Origin: Sphingomonas sp.
GTDB lineage: Bacteria; Pseudomonadota; Alphaproteobacteria; Sphingomonadales; Sphingomonadaceae
Assembly (NCBI RefSeq): GCF_004799495.1
Contig: NZ_SSMY01000008.1
Location: 1-64,000, forward strand
DNA length: 64,000 nucleotides
Reading direction: 5' to 3'
The position numbers were made by a program, and so were the translations under genes. Of the stretch, positions 18,244 through 27,540 are shown piece after piece (the stretch's first letter is position 1; each line of letters starts with the position of its first letter). Below the pieces are notes generated by a model. It was given only the letters and a program-made list of their open reading frames with translations. It was not told where the DNA came from and did no database searches.

Positions 18244-21200
18244 ATGAACCGATCGATCCGGCAGGGCGCCTTGGCCAGCGGCACCGCGCTGGCGCTGATC
18301 GCGACCGCACCGGCCTTCGCCCAGGACAAGCCCGCCGGCGCGCCCGCCGCCGATCAGTCGGAAGACCAGTCGAAGGACATCGTCATCGTCGGGTCGCAGA
18401 TCAAAGGCGCGAGCACGACCGCGGCCTTGCCGGTCACCGTGGTGAGCCGCGACCAGCTCGATGCATCCGGCGCGCAATCGGGTGACGATCTGTTCCGCTC
18501 GATCCCGCAAGCCGGCGACGTGACCTTCAACGAAAGCAACAACCCGCAGACCAGCAATGCCGCGCGCGGCGATGTCAGCTCGATCAATCTGCGCAATCTC
18601 GGCCTCGGCAACACGCTGGTCCTGCTCAACGGCCGCCGTCTCGTCCAGCACCCGACCAGCCAGGCCGGTGAGGGCAATGTGCCGGTGCTCAGCTACAACG
18701 CCAACGCGCTGCCCGTCGCGGGGCTCGAACGCGTCGAGATCCTGCGCGACGGTGCAGCCGCCATCTACGGGTCGGACGCGGTTGCGGGCGTGGTCAACAC
18801 GGTCACCAGGACCGATCTCGAGGGCGGGCGGCTCGATTTCCGGTTCGGTACGCCGCAGGGCACGTCGCGCCGCGACTACGAACTGACCGGTACCTATGGC
18901 AAGAATTTCGGCGGCGGGCGCGGCAACATCTCGCTGTACCTCGATTATACCCGCCGCACCGCGCAGCTCGCGTCGGACGAGCCCTATACCGCGACCGACA
19001 ATCTGCTGTCGTTCTTCGCCAACGACCCGGCGTTCGCGGGCAATTTGACCGCTGACGGCCGCGCGACGCAATCGCCTTGGGCCAACCTCGCTGTCGTCGG
19101 CGGTCCCGGCACGATCCGGCGCAGCCCGGGCAACCAGGCGCTGACCAATTCGAGCGGCGCGTTCCACACCCAGTCGATCCTCAACCCGGGGTGCCTGATC
19201 ACGATCAACGCCGACACCTGTCTCGGCAGCGGCACGCGATCGACCGCGACGACGCTGCGTTCCGAACGGTTCGACACGCGACCGGGCACGACCGTCACGC
19301 CGTCGGTCAACCGCTACAACAGCTTCCTGACCGCGCATTACGACGTGTCGGACCGCTTCACGCTCTACACCGAGCTCGGCTATTACCGCGCCGACACGCA
19401 GCGCATCCAGCCGCCGACGATCAACCTCAACGCGATCACCATTCCGGCGTCCAACTACTGGAACCCGTTCGGCCCGGTGACCTTCGCCAACGGTCAGGCC
19501 AACCCCAACCGCATCCCCAACCTCACCAACGTCCCCGCCGCCGGGCTGCCGGTGACGCTCAGCACCTATCGCTTCCTCGATGCCGGGTATCAGGTGGTCA
19601 ACACGGTCAACTGGCAGGACCGTTTCCTGGTCGGCGCCAAGGGCAAGATCGGCGGCTTCGATTTCGACACCGCGATCCTCTATTCGGAAGCGCAGGCGAC
19701 CGACAATTCGCCCGCGATCAACATGACCAAGCTGCAGGCGAACCTCGGCCTGTCGACCCCCGATGCCTACAATCCGTTCAGCGGCGGTTGCGCGCAAACG
19801 CCGAGCCTCGGCGACTGCTCGCCCGCCAGCCAGTCGACGATCAATTCGTTCCTAGTCAACCTGCGCCGCCAGTCGAAGACCACACTCGGCCTCGCCGACT
19901 TCAAGCTCTCCAAACCCGACCTGATCCACCTGCCGGGCGGCGGCCTCGGCATCGCGCTGGGCGTCGAAGGCCGGCGCGAGACGCAGTTCGACAACCGCGA
20001 TCCCAATCTCGACGGTACCGTCACCTTCACCGACTCGGTCACGGGCGCGACCAACCAGTCGAACATCGCGTCGGTCAGCCCGACGTTCGATACGAAGGGC
20101 GCCCGCACGATCTTCTCCGCATTCGGCGAGCTCGCCGTGCCGCTGGTATCGCCCGAGATGAAGGTACCGCTGATCCACCGCCTCGATGTCCAGCTGGCCG
20201 GCCGGTACGAACATTACAGCGACTTCGGATCGGTCGCGAAGCCCAAGATCGCCGCGGCGTGGGACGTGGTCGATGGCATCCGCCTGCGCGGCTCCTATTC
20301 GAAAGGTTTCCGCGCGCCGAACCTCGAACAGCTCAACGCGGTCGCCTTCTCGCGCCTCAACACCAATACCGCCGCCAACACCGATTACTATCGCTGCGAA
20401 GCCGACGTGCGCGCCGGCCGTCTCGCTGCCAACAACTTCCCGGCGTGCACGCGGCAGATCGGCTATTCGATCTCGGTCAGCGGCAATCCGGACCTCAAGC
20501 CGGAGAACAGCACCAACTGGACCGCGGGCATCGTGCTCGAGCCCAAGTTCATCCCCACGCGGTTCGGCAAGCTGACCTTCACCGCCGATTACTGGTCGAT
20601 CAAGCAGACCGGGATCGTTGGCCAGTTCGGCCCGCAGAACGCGCTCGTGCTCGACTATCTCCTGCGCCTCCAGGGATCGAGCAACCCCAACGTCATCCGC
20701 GCAGCACCGACCCCTGACGACAATGCGGTGTTCGCCGGCACCACGCTCGCGCCGGCGGGCGCAGTCACGCTGATCAAGGATCAGTTCGTCAACCTGCTGC
20801 CGCAGACGGTGCGCGGGTACGACCTGACGATGAACTATACCGTGCGCACCGGGATCGGCCGCTTCAACCTCAACGTGAACGTCGCACGGTTGACCAAATA
20901 TAGCCGTACGACCCCGCCCGCGGTGCAGGCGCTGTTCGACGCGCGCGCCGCGGGCACGATCAATGCCGCGACGCCGCTGACCGACGCGAGCAACCTGCTC
21001 CAGGTCAACGGCAAGCCCAAGTGGCGCTGGTCGGGGTCGCTGACCTGGACGTCGGGCGGATTCCAGCTCGGCGGCTATGCCAATTATATCGGCACGGTCT
21101 ACGACACCGCCTTCCTCGACGGCAACGGCAACCCGTTCGTCGTCGACGGCCAGACCCAGTTCAACCTGTATGCGCAATACCGCATCCGAAAGGGGCCGCT

Positions 21201-21336
21201 CGGCGGGACGAGCTACAAGATCGGCGCGAAGAATATCTTCGACAAACAGCCGCCGGTGATCGACTCGGGCTATCTCGGGTCGCTCTACGTGCCCTATGGA
21301 CGCTATGTATACTTCCAGGTCGGGGTGAAGTTCTGA
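18244..21336 (+). CDS. TonB-dependent receptor
   Basis: A 1030-residue outer-membrane receptor. A Sec signal peptide (about residues 1-27, ending APAFAQ) precedes a short linker and the TonB-box region around DIVIVGSQIKG. The plug domain follows (about 60-170; VTVVSRDQLD, NLRNLGLGNTLVLLNGRR, VERVEILRDGAAAIYGSDAVAGVVN), then a large beta-barrel with GSYSKGFRAPNLEQLN and a terminal aromatic strand ending VGVKF. It starts at the ATG at 18244, 24 bases after dctA; the upstream open frame overlaps dctA. The SGNH hydrolase begins two bases after its stop. Substrate unknown; the locus suggests uptake of an ester- or sulfate-bearing organic compound, by inference. Confidence 0.95.
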   Translation: MNRSIRQGALASGTALALIATAPAFAQDKPAGAPAADQSEDQSKDIVIVGSQIKGASTTAALPVTVVSRDQLDASGAQSGDDLFRSIPQAGDVTFNESNNPQTSNAARGDVSSINLRNLGLGNTLVLLNGRRLVQHPTSQAGEGNVPVLSYNANALPVAGLERVEILRDGAAAIYGSDAVAGVVNTVTRTDLEGGRLDFRFGTPQGTSRRDYELTGTYGKNFGGGRGNISLYLDYTRRTAQLASDEPYTATDNLLSFFANDPAFAGNLTADGRATQSPWANLAVVGGPGTIRRSPGNQALTNSSGAFHTQSILNPGCLITINADTCLGSGTRSTATTLRSERFDTRPGTTVTPSVNRYNSFLTAHYDVSDRFTLYTELGYYRADTQRIQPPTINLNAITIPASNYWNPFGPVTFANGQANPNRIPNLTNVPAAGLPVTLSTYRFLDAGYQVVNTVNWQDRFLVGAKGKIGGFDFDTAILYSEAQATDNSPAINMTKLQANLGLSTPDAYNPFSGGCAQTPSLGDCSPASQSTINSFLVNLRRQSKTTLGLADFKLSKPDLIHLPGGGLGIALGVEGRRETQFDNRDPNLDGTVTFTDSVTGATNQSNIASVSPTFDTKGARTIFSAFGELAVPLVSPEMKVPLIHRLDVQLAGRYEHYSDFGSVAKPKIAAAWDVVDGIRLRGSYSKGFRAPNLEQLNAVAFSRLNTNTAANTDYYRCEADVRAGRLAANNFPACTRQIGYSISVSGNPDLKPENSTNWTAGIVLEPKFIPTRFGKLTFTADYWSIKQTGIVGQFGPQNALVLDYLLRLQGSSNPNVIRAAPTPDDNAVFAGTTLAPAGAVTLIKDQFVNLLPQTVRGYDLTMNYTVRTGIGRFNLNVNVARLTKYSRTTPPAVQALFDARAAGTINAATPLTDASNLLQVNGKPKWRWSGSLTWTSGGFQLGGYANYIGTVYDTAFLDGNGNPFVVDGQTQFNLYAQYRIRKGPLGGTSYKIGAKNIFDKQPPVIDSGYLGSLYVPYGRYVYFQVGVKF

Positions 21337-21338
21337 CG

Positions 21339-22220
21339 ATGACGAAGATGCTCGCCGCGCTGCTCGCCCTGCTGCCGCTCGCGGTCGCGCCCGCGGCGGC
21401 GCAAACCGCGCCTGCTGCCGCCAAGCCGCGCACGATCCTGTTCGTCGGCAATAGCTTCACCCAGGGCGCGCATTCGGCGGTGCGCAACTATCGCGCGAAC
21501 GCGGTGACCGACCTGAACGGCGACGGCTATGGCGGGGTGCCCGCTCTGTTCAAGATTTTCACCGAGGAAGCGCGGCTGAACTATGCGGTCAGCCTGGAGA
21601 CGCAGGGCGGCAAGACGCTCGGCTTCCACTGGACCGAGCGGCGCCAGCTGGTCGACCGCGCGTGGGACGTCGTCGTGTTGCAGGAATTGAGCACGCTCGA
21701 CCACAAGTCGGGCGACCCTACCGACTATCGCACCTACGCCCCGATGTTCGCCGCGATGTTCGCGAAAGCGAATCCCAGGGTCGACGTCGAGCTGATGGCG
21801 ACCTGGGCGCGCGCCGACCTCGTCTACCAGCCCGGCAGCCCATGGTCGGGCAAGCCGCTCGCCGCGATGACGCAGGATTTGCGCCGCGCGACCGACGGGG
21901 TGCGGGCCTTGTCGCCATCGTTCAAGGGCGTGCTCCCGGTCGGCGAGGCCTGGATCCGCGCGATCGCCGCGGGGGTCGCCGACCCCAACCCGTACGACGG
22001 CCTCTCCTTCGGCCAGGTCGATCTGTGGACCTACGATCATTATCACGCGAGTATCTTTGGCTATTATCTGGAGGCGCTGATCGTGTTCGGCCGCGTGACG
22101 GGCGTAAACCCGACCACGCTCGGCATCGGTGAACGCGCCGCCGACGAGCTGGGTATCGCGCCGCAAGTGGCGGTGGCATTGCAGAAGATCGCCGCCGAAC
22201 AATTGGCACAGCCGAATTGA
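21339..22220 (+). CDS. Periplasmic SGNH-family hydrolase
   Basis: A 293-residue protein with a Sec signal peptide (MLAALLALLPLAVAPAAA, cleavage after AQT region). Block I reads ILFVGNSFTQG, with Ser as probable nucleophile; a late DHYHASIFGYYLEA supplies the Asp and His of the triad, as in SGNH/GDSL esterases and deacetylases. It starts two bases after the TonB-receptor stop, so the pair forms an operon. It probably de-esterifies the compound imported by the receptor; the exact substrate is not predictable. The upstream frame from 21021 overlaps the receptor and is spurious. Confidence 0.88.
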   Translation: MTKMLAALLALLPLAVAPAAAQTAPAAAKPRTILFVGNSFTQGAHSAVRNYRANAVTDLNGDGYGGVPALFKIFTEEARLNYAVSLETQGGKTLGFHWTERRQLVDRAWDVVVLQELSTLDHKSGDPTDYRTYAPMFAAMFAKANPRVDVELMATWARADLVYQPGSPWSGKPLAAMTQDLRRATDGVRALSPSFKGVLPVGEAWIRAIAAGVADPNPYDGLSFGQVDLWTYDHYHASIFGYYLEALIVFGRVTGVNPTTLGIGERAADELGIAPQVAVALQKIAAEQLAQPN

Positions 22221-22579
22221 ACAGCATCCTCCGAAAAACCCGGTGTTCGCCCGCTGGAATAGCGGCGACCCAGTCCGCCCAGGCACAACCGAGTCAGCGG
22301 CAGATAACTGCGACATCTATCGATCGCGCAAGAAACAGGGCGCAATTCCCATTTTGAGACTGACGCTATAAAATGATTATTATCGCGTTAACCCTGATGA
22401 TGTCATGTTAACTATATTATAGTTTCAATTATTCTCTAGGGTTTCCGGATAATAAATCTGTAGAGCGACATGAGTTATATTACCCGGCTCTATTTTTCCT
22501 ACTTGATCGTCGCATTGACTCTTTTCTGACCCCCGGCGAATCTAAGGTATTCAACCGAGACTTTAGATCTGGAACGGGG
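22221..22579. promoter_or_regulatory. AT-rich leader region of the CIS operon
   Basis: About 360 bases without a supported gene. From roughly 22360 to 22500 the base composition turns strikingly AT-rich (runs such as TTATTATAG and ATATTATAG types) against a background near two-thirds GC. A TTGACT hexamer at 22515-22520 may be a -35 element, but no good -10 lies at the usual distance. It is the only long gap before the CIS operon, so the main promoter is expected here. AT-rich islands of this kind often attract nucleoid silencers; that is inference. Confidence 0.5.
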
Positions 22580-23287
22580 ATGACGATGGCCGACAAGCAG
22601 GATGCGCAGACCAATGCCTCGGGTGCCGGCGGCGGGATCGCCGCGCCGGGTGATACCGTCCTGGCGGCGATGACCGCGGCGACCGCCGGCGCGATCGCCG
22701 TGCCGCTCGATCCCGCGACGATCGACGCGGGCCTCGCGCGGCTCGACGCTTTCGTCACCAGCCTGATGCCGAAGATGCCGCGCCCGCCCAAGGCCGACAT
22801 GTGTCCGTCGACCGATCCGCTGATCGCGCCGCATTGTCACCAGCTGGCGCTCGACGAGAGCAAGGCGGAATTCAAATACGGCAACGCGCGGGCGGCCGCG
22901 ATCGCCACCTTCCAGGGCGAACTCAACAATTGGGCGCAGGCGCAAAGCCAGTATCGCTTCGCGCTGGGCAATGCGCAGGTCGCGCTGGCGGCGGCGGTCA
23001 AGCAAGCGACCGACGCGTTCACCGCGAAGAACAACCTCGATTCGCACAGCCGCTCGGAGTTCCTGTATTTCACGATGAAGGAAGCGGTCGCAACCGCGGT
23101 CGCCGCCTACCAGGCGAGCGCAGTGACGGCGGCGCAGGCGCTGGCGAGCGAAGCCGGCGCGGTGATCAGCGCGCAAGCCGCCTTCCTGGGCGCAGTCGCC
23201 GTGGCGCAGGGTGGGATGGAAAGTGACCAGGCGGCCGCCCAGCAGTCTTTCTGGCAGGGAATCGAAACGGACCGCGACGCCGTCTGA
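22580..23287 (+). CDS. Uncharacterised alanine-rich helical protein, first gene of the CIS operon
   Basis: A 235-residue protein I do not recognise. Residues 1-45 are Gly/Ala-rich and probably disordered. A middle motif PKMPRPPKADMCPSTDPLIAPHCHQ contains one Cys and two His. From about residue 90 to 225 it is almost entirely alanine-rich helix with heptad-like spacing (FQGELNNWAQAQSQYRFALGN, then two more helices), suggesting a helical bundle or coiled coil. No signal peptide. It could be a small structural or cargo protein, or a short length-determining component; the second is speculative, since 235 residues is short for a tape measure. The ATG at 22586 is an alternative start. Confidence 0.75.
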   Translation: MTMADKQDAQTNASGAGGGIAAPGDTVLAAMTAATAGAIAVPLDPATIDAGLARLDAFVTSLMPKMPRPPKADMCPSTDPLIAPHCHQLALDESKAEFKYGNARAAAIATFQGELNNWAQAQSQYRFALGNAQVALAAAVKQATDAFTAKNNLDSHSRSEFLYFTMKEAVATAVAAYQASAVTAAQALASEAGAVISAQAAFLGAVAVAQGGMESDQAAAQQSFWQGIETDRDAV

Positions 23288-23374
23288 CGGCGCGGGCCGA
23301 TGCTTGCAATCACGATGGATCAAACCTCGTCCCGCGAATGACAGGCGGGTCGGATGGTTCGAAGAGGAACGCTC

Positions 23375-25984
23375 ATGCCGATCGAAGTGACCTATCCGGG
23401 CGTCTATGTCGAAGAACTGCCCAGCGGGCAGCATACGATCACGCCGGTCGCCACCAACATCGCCGCCTTTATCGGGCGGGCGCCGGTCGGCCCGACCGAT
23501 GAGCCGAGCACGATCTTCAACTTCGGCGATTTCCAGCGCCAATATGGCGGGCTGAAGTTCGATTATCCGCTGAGCTACGCGGTGCAGGACTTCTTCGCCA
23601 ACGGCGGGTCGCAGGCGATCATCGCGCGGCTGTTCGAGCCCAATGACGGCGACGGCGTTGCGCGGCTCAAATTCCCCGGACCGCCACCGCCGCTACCCGA
23701 AGGCTGGCTGGTCGATGCCGATACCGCCAAGGGCGCAACGCAGATCGTCGTCCACCCGCCGACCGATGGGTCGGAAGGCGAGCCCGACCTGGGCATGACG
23801 CTGTTCCTCAACGGCGACACCTCGCGCCCCTATCTGGTCACCGGCTTCACCCAAGCGAACCCGGCGAAGAAGATCGAAGCCAGCGTGACGATCGTCCCCG
23901 CGCTGGACCGCGCGTTCCGCAAATGCACAACGCTGACTTTCACGGCTGGCCCGTCGCCGAGCGGTTGGTCGGTGTTCACCGTGTCGGGCAACACCGTCAC
24001 GTTGAAGGGCGGCGCCGGCCTGCCCGAGCTGGGCGACACGTTCAGCTTCGTCGGAGACGACACGGTCTACACCGCGATCGACCAGCCGGCGGTGCGCGGC
24101 ACCGACGCCGATTCGCTGCAGGTCGCCGTCACGCTCGACCCCAAGCCCGGCGCGGTCAGCGGCACCGCGACGATCGCCGCGCCCGTCCCGCTGGCGATGC
24201 CCGACGGGTGGGAAATCGAGACGTTCAATCCCGGCAAGACTGCCTCTGCGGGCACCCTCACGCTGATCAACGGCACGGGCGCCGCGCTGGTCGGCGACCA
24301 GTTCAGCATCGGCACCAAGCCCGATATCTATGTCGTCACCGGCTTCACCCCTGCCGACAAGAAGAACCCGGCGGCGACGCTCAGCTTCGTCAGCATGTCG
24401 GGCGATCCGCTCGTCGCCGACACTTTTTGCCTGTGCTGCGCGCCGATCTTCGACCGCCAGCCGCCCGCCAACTTCGCGGTCAAGACCGGTCCCAAACTGG
24501 GCGAGACGAGCTTCGTCGCGGCGCGCGGCAGCGCATCGACGGGCACGATCGACATCGGCGACACGTTCGCGGTCGATAACGACGACACGGTCTATGTCGT
24601 GCGCTATATCGGCGCCGACGGGACGATCCATTTCCTGCCCGAAGCGGCATCGGCGTTCGGCCCCTCGACCGCGATCACCTTCGCGCCGCCGCTCGCGCTC
24701 AGCGCGGCCAACCCCGGCGAATGGGGCAATTACCTGACCGCGAGTGTCGATACCAAAGGCATCAGCGACGCGACCGCGAAGCAGTTCGCCGAATACGACC
24801 TCACCGCGGCCGACCTGTTCAACCTGACGCTGACGCTGAGCAACGCGCGCGGCCAGGTGGTCAAGACCGAGCGTTACCTCAACCTCGCGGTCAAGACGAC
24901 CGGGCAGTCGGCTTATTTCCCCAACCGCCTCGACCGCGTGCTGGCGAGTGCGTCCGATCTTGCGCGGGTCGACCGGATGCCGGCGATACCGCCCGCCGAC
25001 GGCGCCAGCGCCAAGGGGATCGGCGGCAACGAAGGCACGTACCTCAGCACCGAAACATATCTCGGCGACCAGGGCGTCAAGTCGGGGATCTACATGCTCG
25101 AACAGGCCGCGTTGTTCAGCCTGCTGTGCATTCCGCCCGACCGGCGCATCCTGCCCGACGTGCCGGAGAGCGAACAGGACCTCGACCCGGTCGTGCGCCA
25201 AGCGGCGGCAAGTTACTGCACCGACCGCCGCGCGCTCTACATCGTCGATCCCCCGGTCGCGTGGAAGAACAAGGCCGAACAGGGCCAGCTGTCGACGATC
25301 GACCCCGAACAGGTCGGCATCACCGGCGAGAACGCCGCCGGGATCGAGGTCGCGCGCAACGCCGCGGTCTATTTCCCGCGCGTGTGGAAGGAAGACATAT
25401 TGATGAAGTCGCGCCCGGCGCTGTTCGCGCCGTGCGGGGCGATCGCCGGGGTGATCGCAGCGACCGATATCGGGCGCGGCGTATGGAAGGCGCCCGCGGG
25501 GCAGGATGCCGGCCTTGCCAACGTGATCGGGCTCGAGGTCAACCTGACCGACAACCAGAACGGCCAGCTCAACCCGCTCGGGATCAATTGCCTGCGCAAT
25601 TTTCCGATCATCGGTCCCGTCGTGTGGGGCGCGCGCACGCTGCGCGGCGCTGACCAGTTCGAGGACGATTACAAATATCTGTCGGTCCGCCGCCTGACCT
25701 TGTTCATCGAGGACACGCTGCTCCAGAACACGCGCTGGGCGGTGTTCGAGCCCAATGCCGAGGCTTTGTGGTCATCACTGCGGTTGAGCGTCGGCAGCTT
25801 CCTCGCCGATCTCGCGCGGCAGGGCGCATTCTACGATTATGCGGTGACGTGCGACGCGACCACCACGACGCAGGACGACATCGACAACGGCATCGTCAAC
25901 ATCCTGGTCAAGATCGCGCCGGTCAAGCCGGCCGAATTCGTCGTCCTCCAGATACAGCAACTCGCCGGCGGCAAGCCGAACTGA
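23375..25984 (+). CDS. Contractile tail sheath protein with a large repeat insertion
   Basis: The 869-residue sheath that contracts around the tube. The N-terminal sheath domain starts EVTYPGVYVEELPSG and continues to FDYPLSYAVQDFFANGG. The conserved C-terminal domain begins near residue 720 (NCLRNFPIIGPVVWGARTL) and includes RRLTLFIEDTLLQNTRWAVFEPN and a final strand used for sheath interlocking. Between about residues 125 and 420 sits a surface insertion with four related segments around GDT residues near 147, 219, 306 and 394 (GDTFSFVGDDTVY, GDQFSIGTKPDIYVV, GDTFAVDNDDTVYVV). It makes the protein longer than Afp/PVC sheaths (about 350-480 residues). Start is ATG 23375; GAGGAAC lies upstream. 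Confidence 0.94.
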   Translation: MPIEVTYPGVYVEELPSGQHTITPVATNIAAFIGRAPVGPTDEPSTIFNFGDFQRQYGGLKFDYPLSYAVQDFFANGGSQAIIARLFEPNDGDGVARLKFPGPPPPLPEGWLVDADTAKGATQIVVHPPTDGSEGEPDLGMTLFLNGDTSRPYLVTGFTQANPAKKIEASVTIVPALDRAFRKCTTLTFTAGPSPSGWSVFTVSGNTVTLKGGAGLPELGDTFSFVGDDTVYTAIDQPAVRGTDADSLQVAVTLDPKPGAVSGTATIAAPVPLAMPDGWEIETFNPGKTASAGTLTLINGTGAALVGDQFSIGTKPDIYVVTGFTPADKKNPAATLSFVSMSGDPLVADTFCLCCAPIFDRQPPANFAVKTGPKLGETSFVAARGSASTGTIDIGDTFAVDNDDTVYVVRYIGADGTIHFLPEAASAFGPSTAITFAPPLALSAANPGEWGNYLTASVDTKGISDATAKQFAEYDLTAADLFNLTLTLSNARGQVVKTERYLNLAVKTTGQSAYFPNRLDRVLASASDLARVDRMPAIPPADGASAKGIGGNEGTYLSTETYLGDQGVKSGIYMLEQAALFSLLCIPPDRRILPDVPESEQDLDPVVRQAAASYCTDRRALYIVDPPVAWKNKAEQGQLSTIDPEQVGITGENAAGIEVARNAAVYFPRVWKEDILMKSRPALFAPCGAIAGVIAATDIGRGVWKAPAGQDAGLANVIGLEVNLTDNQNGQLNPLGINCLRNFPIIGPVVWGARTLRGADQFEDDYKYLSVRRLTLFIEDTLLQNTRWAVFEPNAEALWSSLRLSVGSFLADLARQGAFYDYAVTCDATTTTQDDIDNGIVNILVKIAPVKPAEFVVLQIQQLAGGKPN

Positions 25985-26007
25985 CCGCGCAAAGGATTGG
26001 GTGAACC

Positions 26008-26571
26008 ATGCCGAGCAACACCGAATTTCCCAAGGCGACGTATCGCTACGATCCCTATCGGACGTATAAGTTCCGGTTGAAGTGGGACGGCAAGTACATC
26101 GCCGGCGTGTCGAAGGTCAGCGCGCTGACGCGGACGACGCAAGTCATCACGCATCGCGCGGGCGGCGACCCGTCGACCCCGCGCCGGATGCCGGGGCAGA
26201 GCGAATATGCCGCGATCACGCTGGAGCGCGGCGTCACGCACGACGTCGCGTTCGAGCAATGGGCCAACAAGGTCTGGGACTATCACAATTCGACGATCGA
26301 CGATCAGCAGGGCGGCACCGGCAACCAGGACGTGTCGCTCCAGGATTTCCGCAAGGACATCATCCTCGAAGTCTATAACGAAGCCGGGCAGAAGGTGATC
26401 GCGTACAACATCTATCGCTGCTGGCCGTCGTCGTTCGTCGCGCTGCCGGAGATGGACGCGAACGGCAACGCGGTCGCGATCGCCACGCTTACGCTCGAGA
26501 ACGAGGGCTGGGAACGCGACACCTCGGTTACCGAGCCGGCCGAGCCCAGCTACACCCTGCCGGCGAGCTAA
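26008..26571 (+). CDS. CIS inner tube protein (gp19/Hcp-like)
   Basis: A 187-residue tube protein of the T4 gp19-like family. YRFKLKWDG-type opening (here YKFRLKWDGKYIAGVSKVSAL), then GGDPSTPRRMPGQSEYAAITLERG, a loop region, and YNIYRCWPSSFVALPEMDANGNAVAIATLTLENEGWERD, matching the fold of CIS and phage tail tubes, which stack as hexamers inside the sheath. It lies 24 bases after the sheath gene, the usual sheath-tube order. Only one tube gene is present, in contrast to Afp/PVC clusters with several. Confidence 0.93.
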   Translation: MPSNTEFPKATYRYDPYRTYKFRLKWDGKYIAGVSKVSALTRTTQVITHRAGGDPSTPRRMPGQSEYAAITLERGVTHDVAFEQWANKVWDYHNSTIDDQQGGTGNQDVSLQDFRKDIILEVYNEAGQKVIAYNIYRCWPSSFVALPEMDANGNAVAIATLTLENEGWERDTSVTEPAEPSYTLPAS

Positions 26572-26574
26572 ATC

Positions 26575-27303
26575 ATGACCGCGCTGGCGCCGGCCGATAT
26601 CGTCGCCGTTTGGGAGACGGGCGAATCGCGCCCCGATTGGAACCGGGCGCTGGTCGCGCTCGCGCGCGCCATGCCGGGCAGCACGCCGGGCGACCTCGCC
26701 AGCTTGAGCATCGGCGAACGCAACGCGCGCCTGCTCGCGCTGCGCGAGGCGACGATCGGGCCCGTGATGCGCGCGCTGGTCAATTGCTCGTCGTGCGGCG
26801 AGCCGCTCGAGTTCGAGCAGCGGATCGATGAATTGCTCGCCGATTATTCCCCTCCGCCACAGCGCGAGTTCGACATCGCGATCGAGGGGTACGAACTGCA
26901 CTATCGCCTGATGACCAGCCAGGATCTCGCGACCGCGGTGCAGGGCGACCCTTCCCGCGTTCGCCGCACGCTGGCCGAACGCGCGGTGATCGACGCGACG
27001 CGGGGCGGCGAAGCGGTCGCGCCCGCCGACCTGCCCGAACCGGTGCTCGAAGCGCTGGGCAGCGCCATCGCCGAAAACGACGCACTGGCGCAGCTCGCGA
27101 TTCCGCTGGCCTGCGCGGCGTGCGGCCATGTGTGGAACGCCTCGCTCGAAGTCGTGCCGTTCCTGTGGGCGGAGATCGAGCGCCGCGCGCGGACCATCCT
27201 GGAAGATGTCGTGACGCTCGCGCATGCCTATGGCTGGAGCGAGGCCGCGATCCTGGAGATGAGCCAGGCGCGGCGGCAATATTATCTCGACGCCATCGAG
27301 TAG
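26575..27303 (+). CDS. Zinc-ribbon CIS baseplate/assembly protein
   Basis: A 242-residue protein starting four bases after the tube gene. Two CxxC pairs, Cys71/Cys74 (NCSSCGEPLEF) and Cys180/Cys183 (ACAACGHVWN), are separated by about 105 residues and probably bind one structural zinc. The middle carries YELHYRLMTSQDLATA. Proteins of this type, related to T4-like baseplate or chaperone proteins, follow the tube gene in many phage-tail-like clusters. The role here, tube-baseplate junction or assembly chaperone, is inferred from position. The stop is followed six bases later by the next start. Confidence 0.82.
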   Translation: MTALAPADIVAVWETGESRPDWNRALVALARAMPGSTPGDLASLSIGERNARLLALREATIGPVMRALVNCSSCGEPLEFEQRIDELLADYSPPPQREFDIAIEGYELHYRLMTSQDLATAVQGDPSRVRRTLAERAVIDATRGGEAVAPADLPEPVLEALGSAIAENDALAQLAIPLACAACGHVWNASLEVVPFLWAEIERRARTILEDVVTLAHAYGWSEAAILEMSQARRQYYLDAIE

Positions 27304-27309
27304 CCCGGC

Positions 27310-27540
27310 ATGGACGTGTTCGCCGCACTTGCCGGGCATGCCATGGGCGGCCGGGGCGAGCTCCGTCCCGTGCCACAGCCCGGCCCTGCCGCCGGGGTAA
27401 CCTTTGCCAGCTGGGGCAGCCGCGCGATGCCGGCGGGCTCGCGCGTCCGCGTCCGCATTCCCGCGCACCGCGCGCGTCGTCGCGGCCGGTCGGGCGCACC
27501 CGCCAGCGATGCCATGGTGCATATCGAGCGCTGGCCATGA
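27310..27540 (+). CDS. Small uncharacterised protein in the CIS operon
   Basis: A 76-residue protein with a Gly/Pro-rich first half and an arginine-rich stretch (RVRVRIPAHRARRRGR). It starts six bases after the zinc-ribbon gene and its stop overlaps the next start (ATGA), so reading through the operon argues it is translated. Short unrecognised proteins occupy this position in related clusters; no function can be assigned. Confidence 0.65.
   Translation: MDVFAALAGHAMGGRGELRPVPQPGPAAGVTFASWGSRAMPAGSRVRVRIPAHRARRRGRSGAPASDAMVHIERWP

Noticed and set aside
16682..18310. A 542-codon minus-strand ORF over dctA
   Set aside because: Low-complexity Arg/Asp/His-rich shadow of the transporter; dctA has unambiguous family motifs on the other strand.
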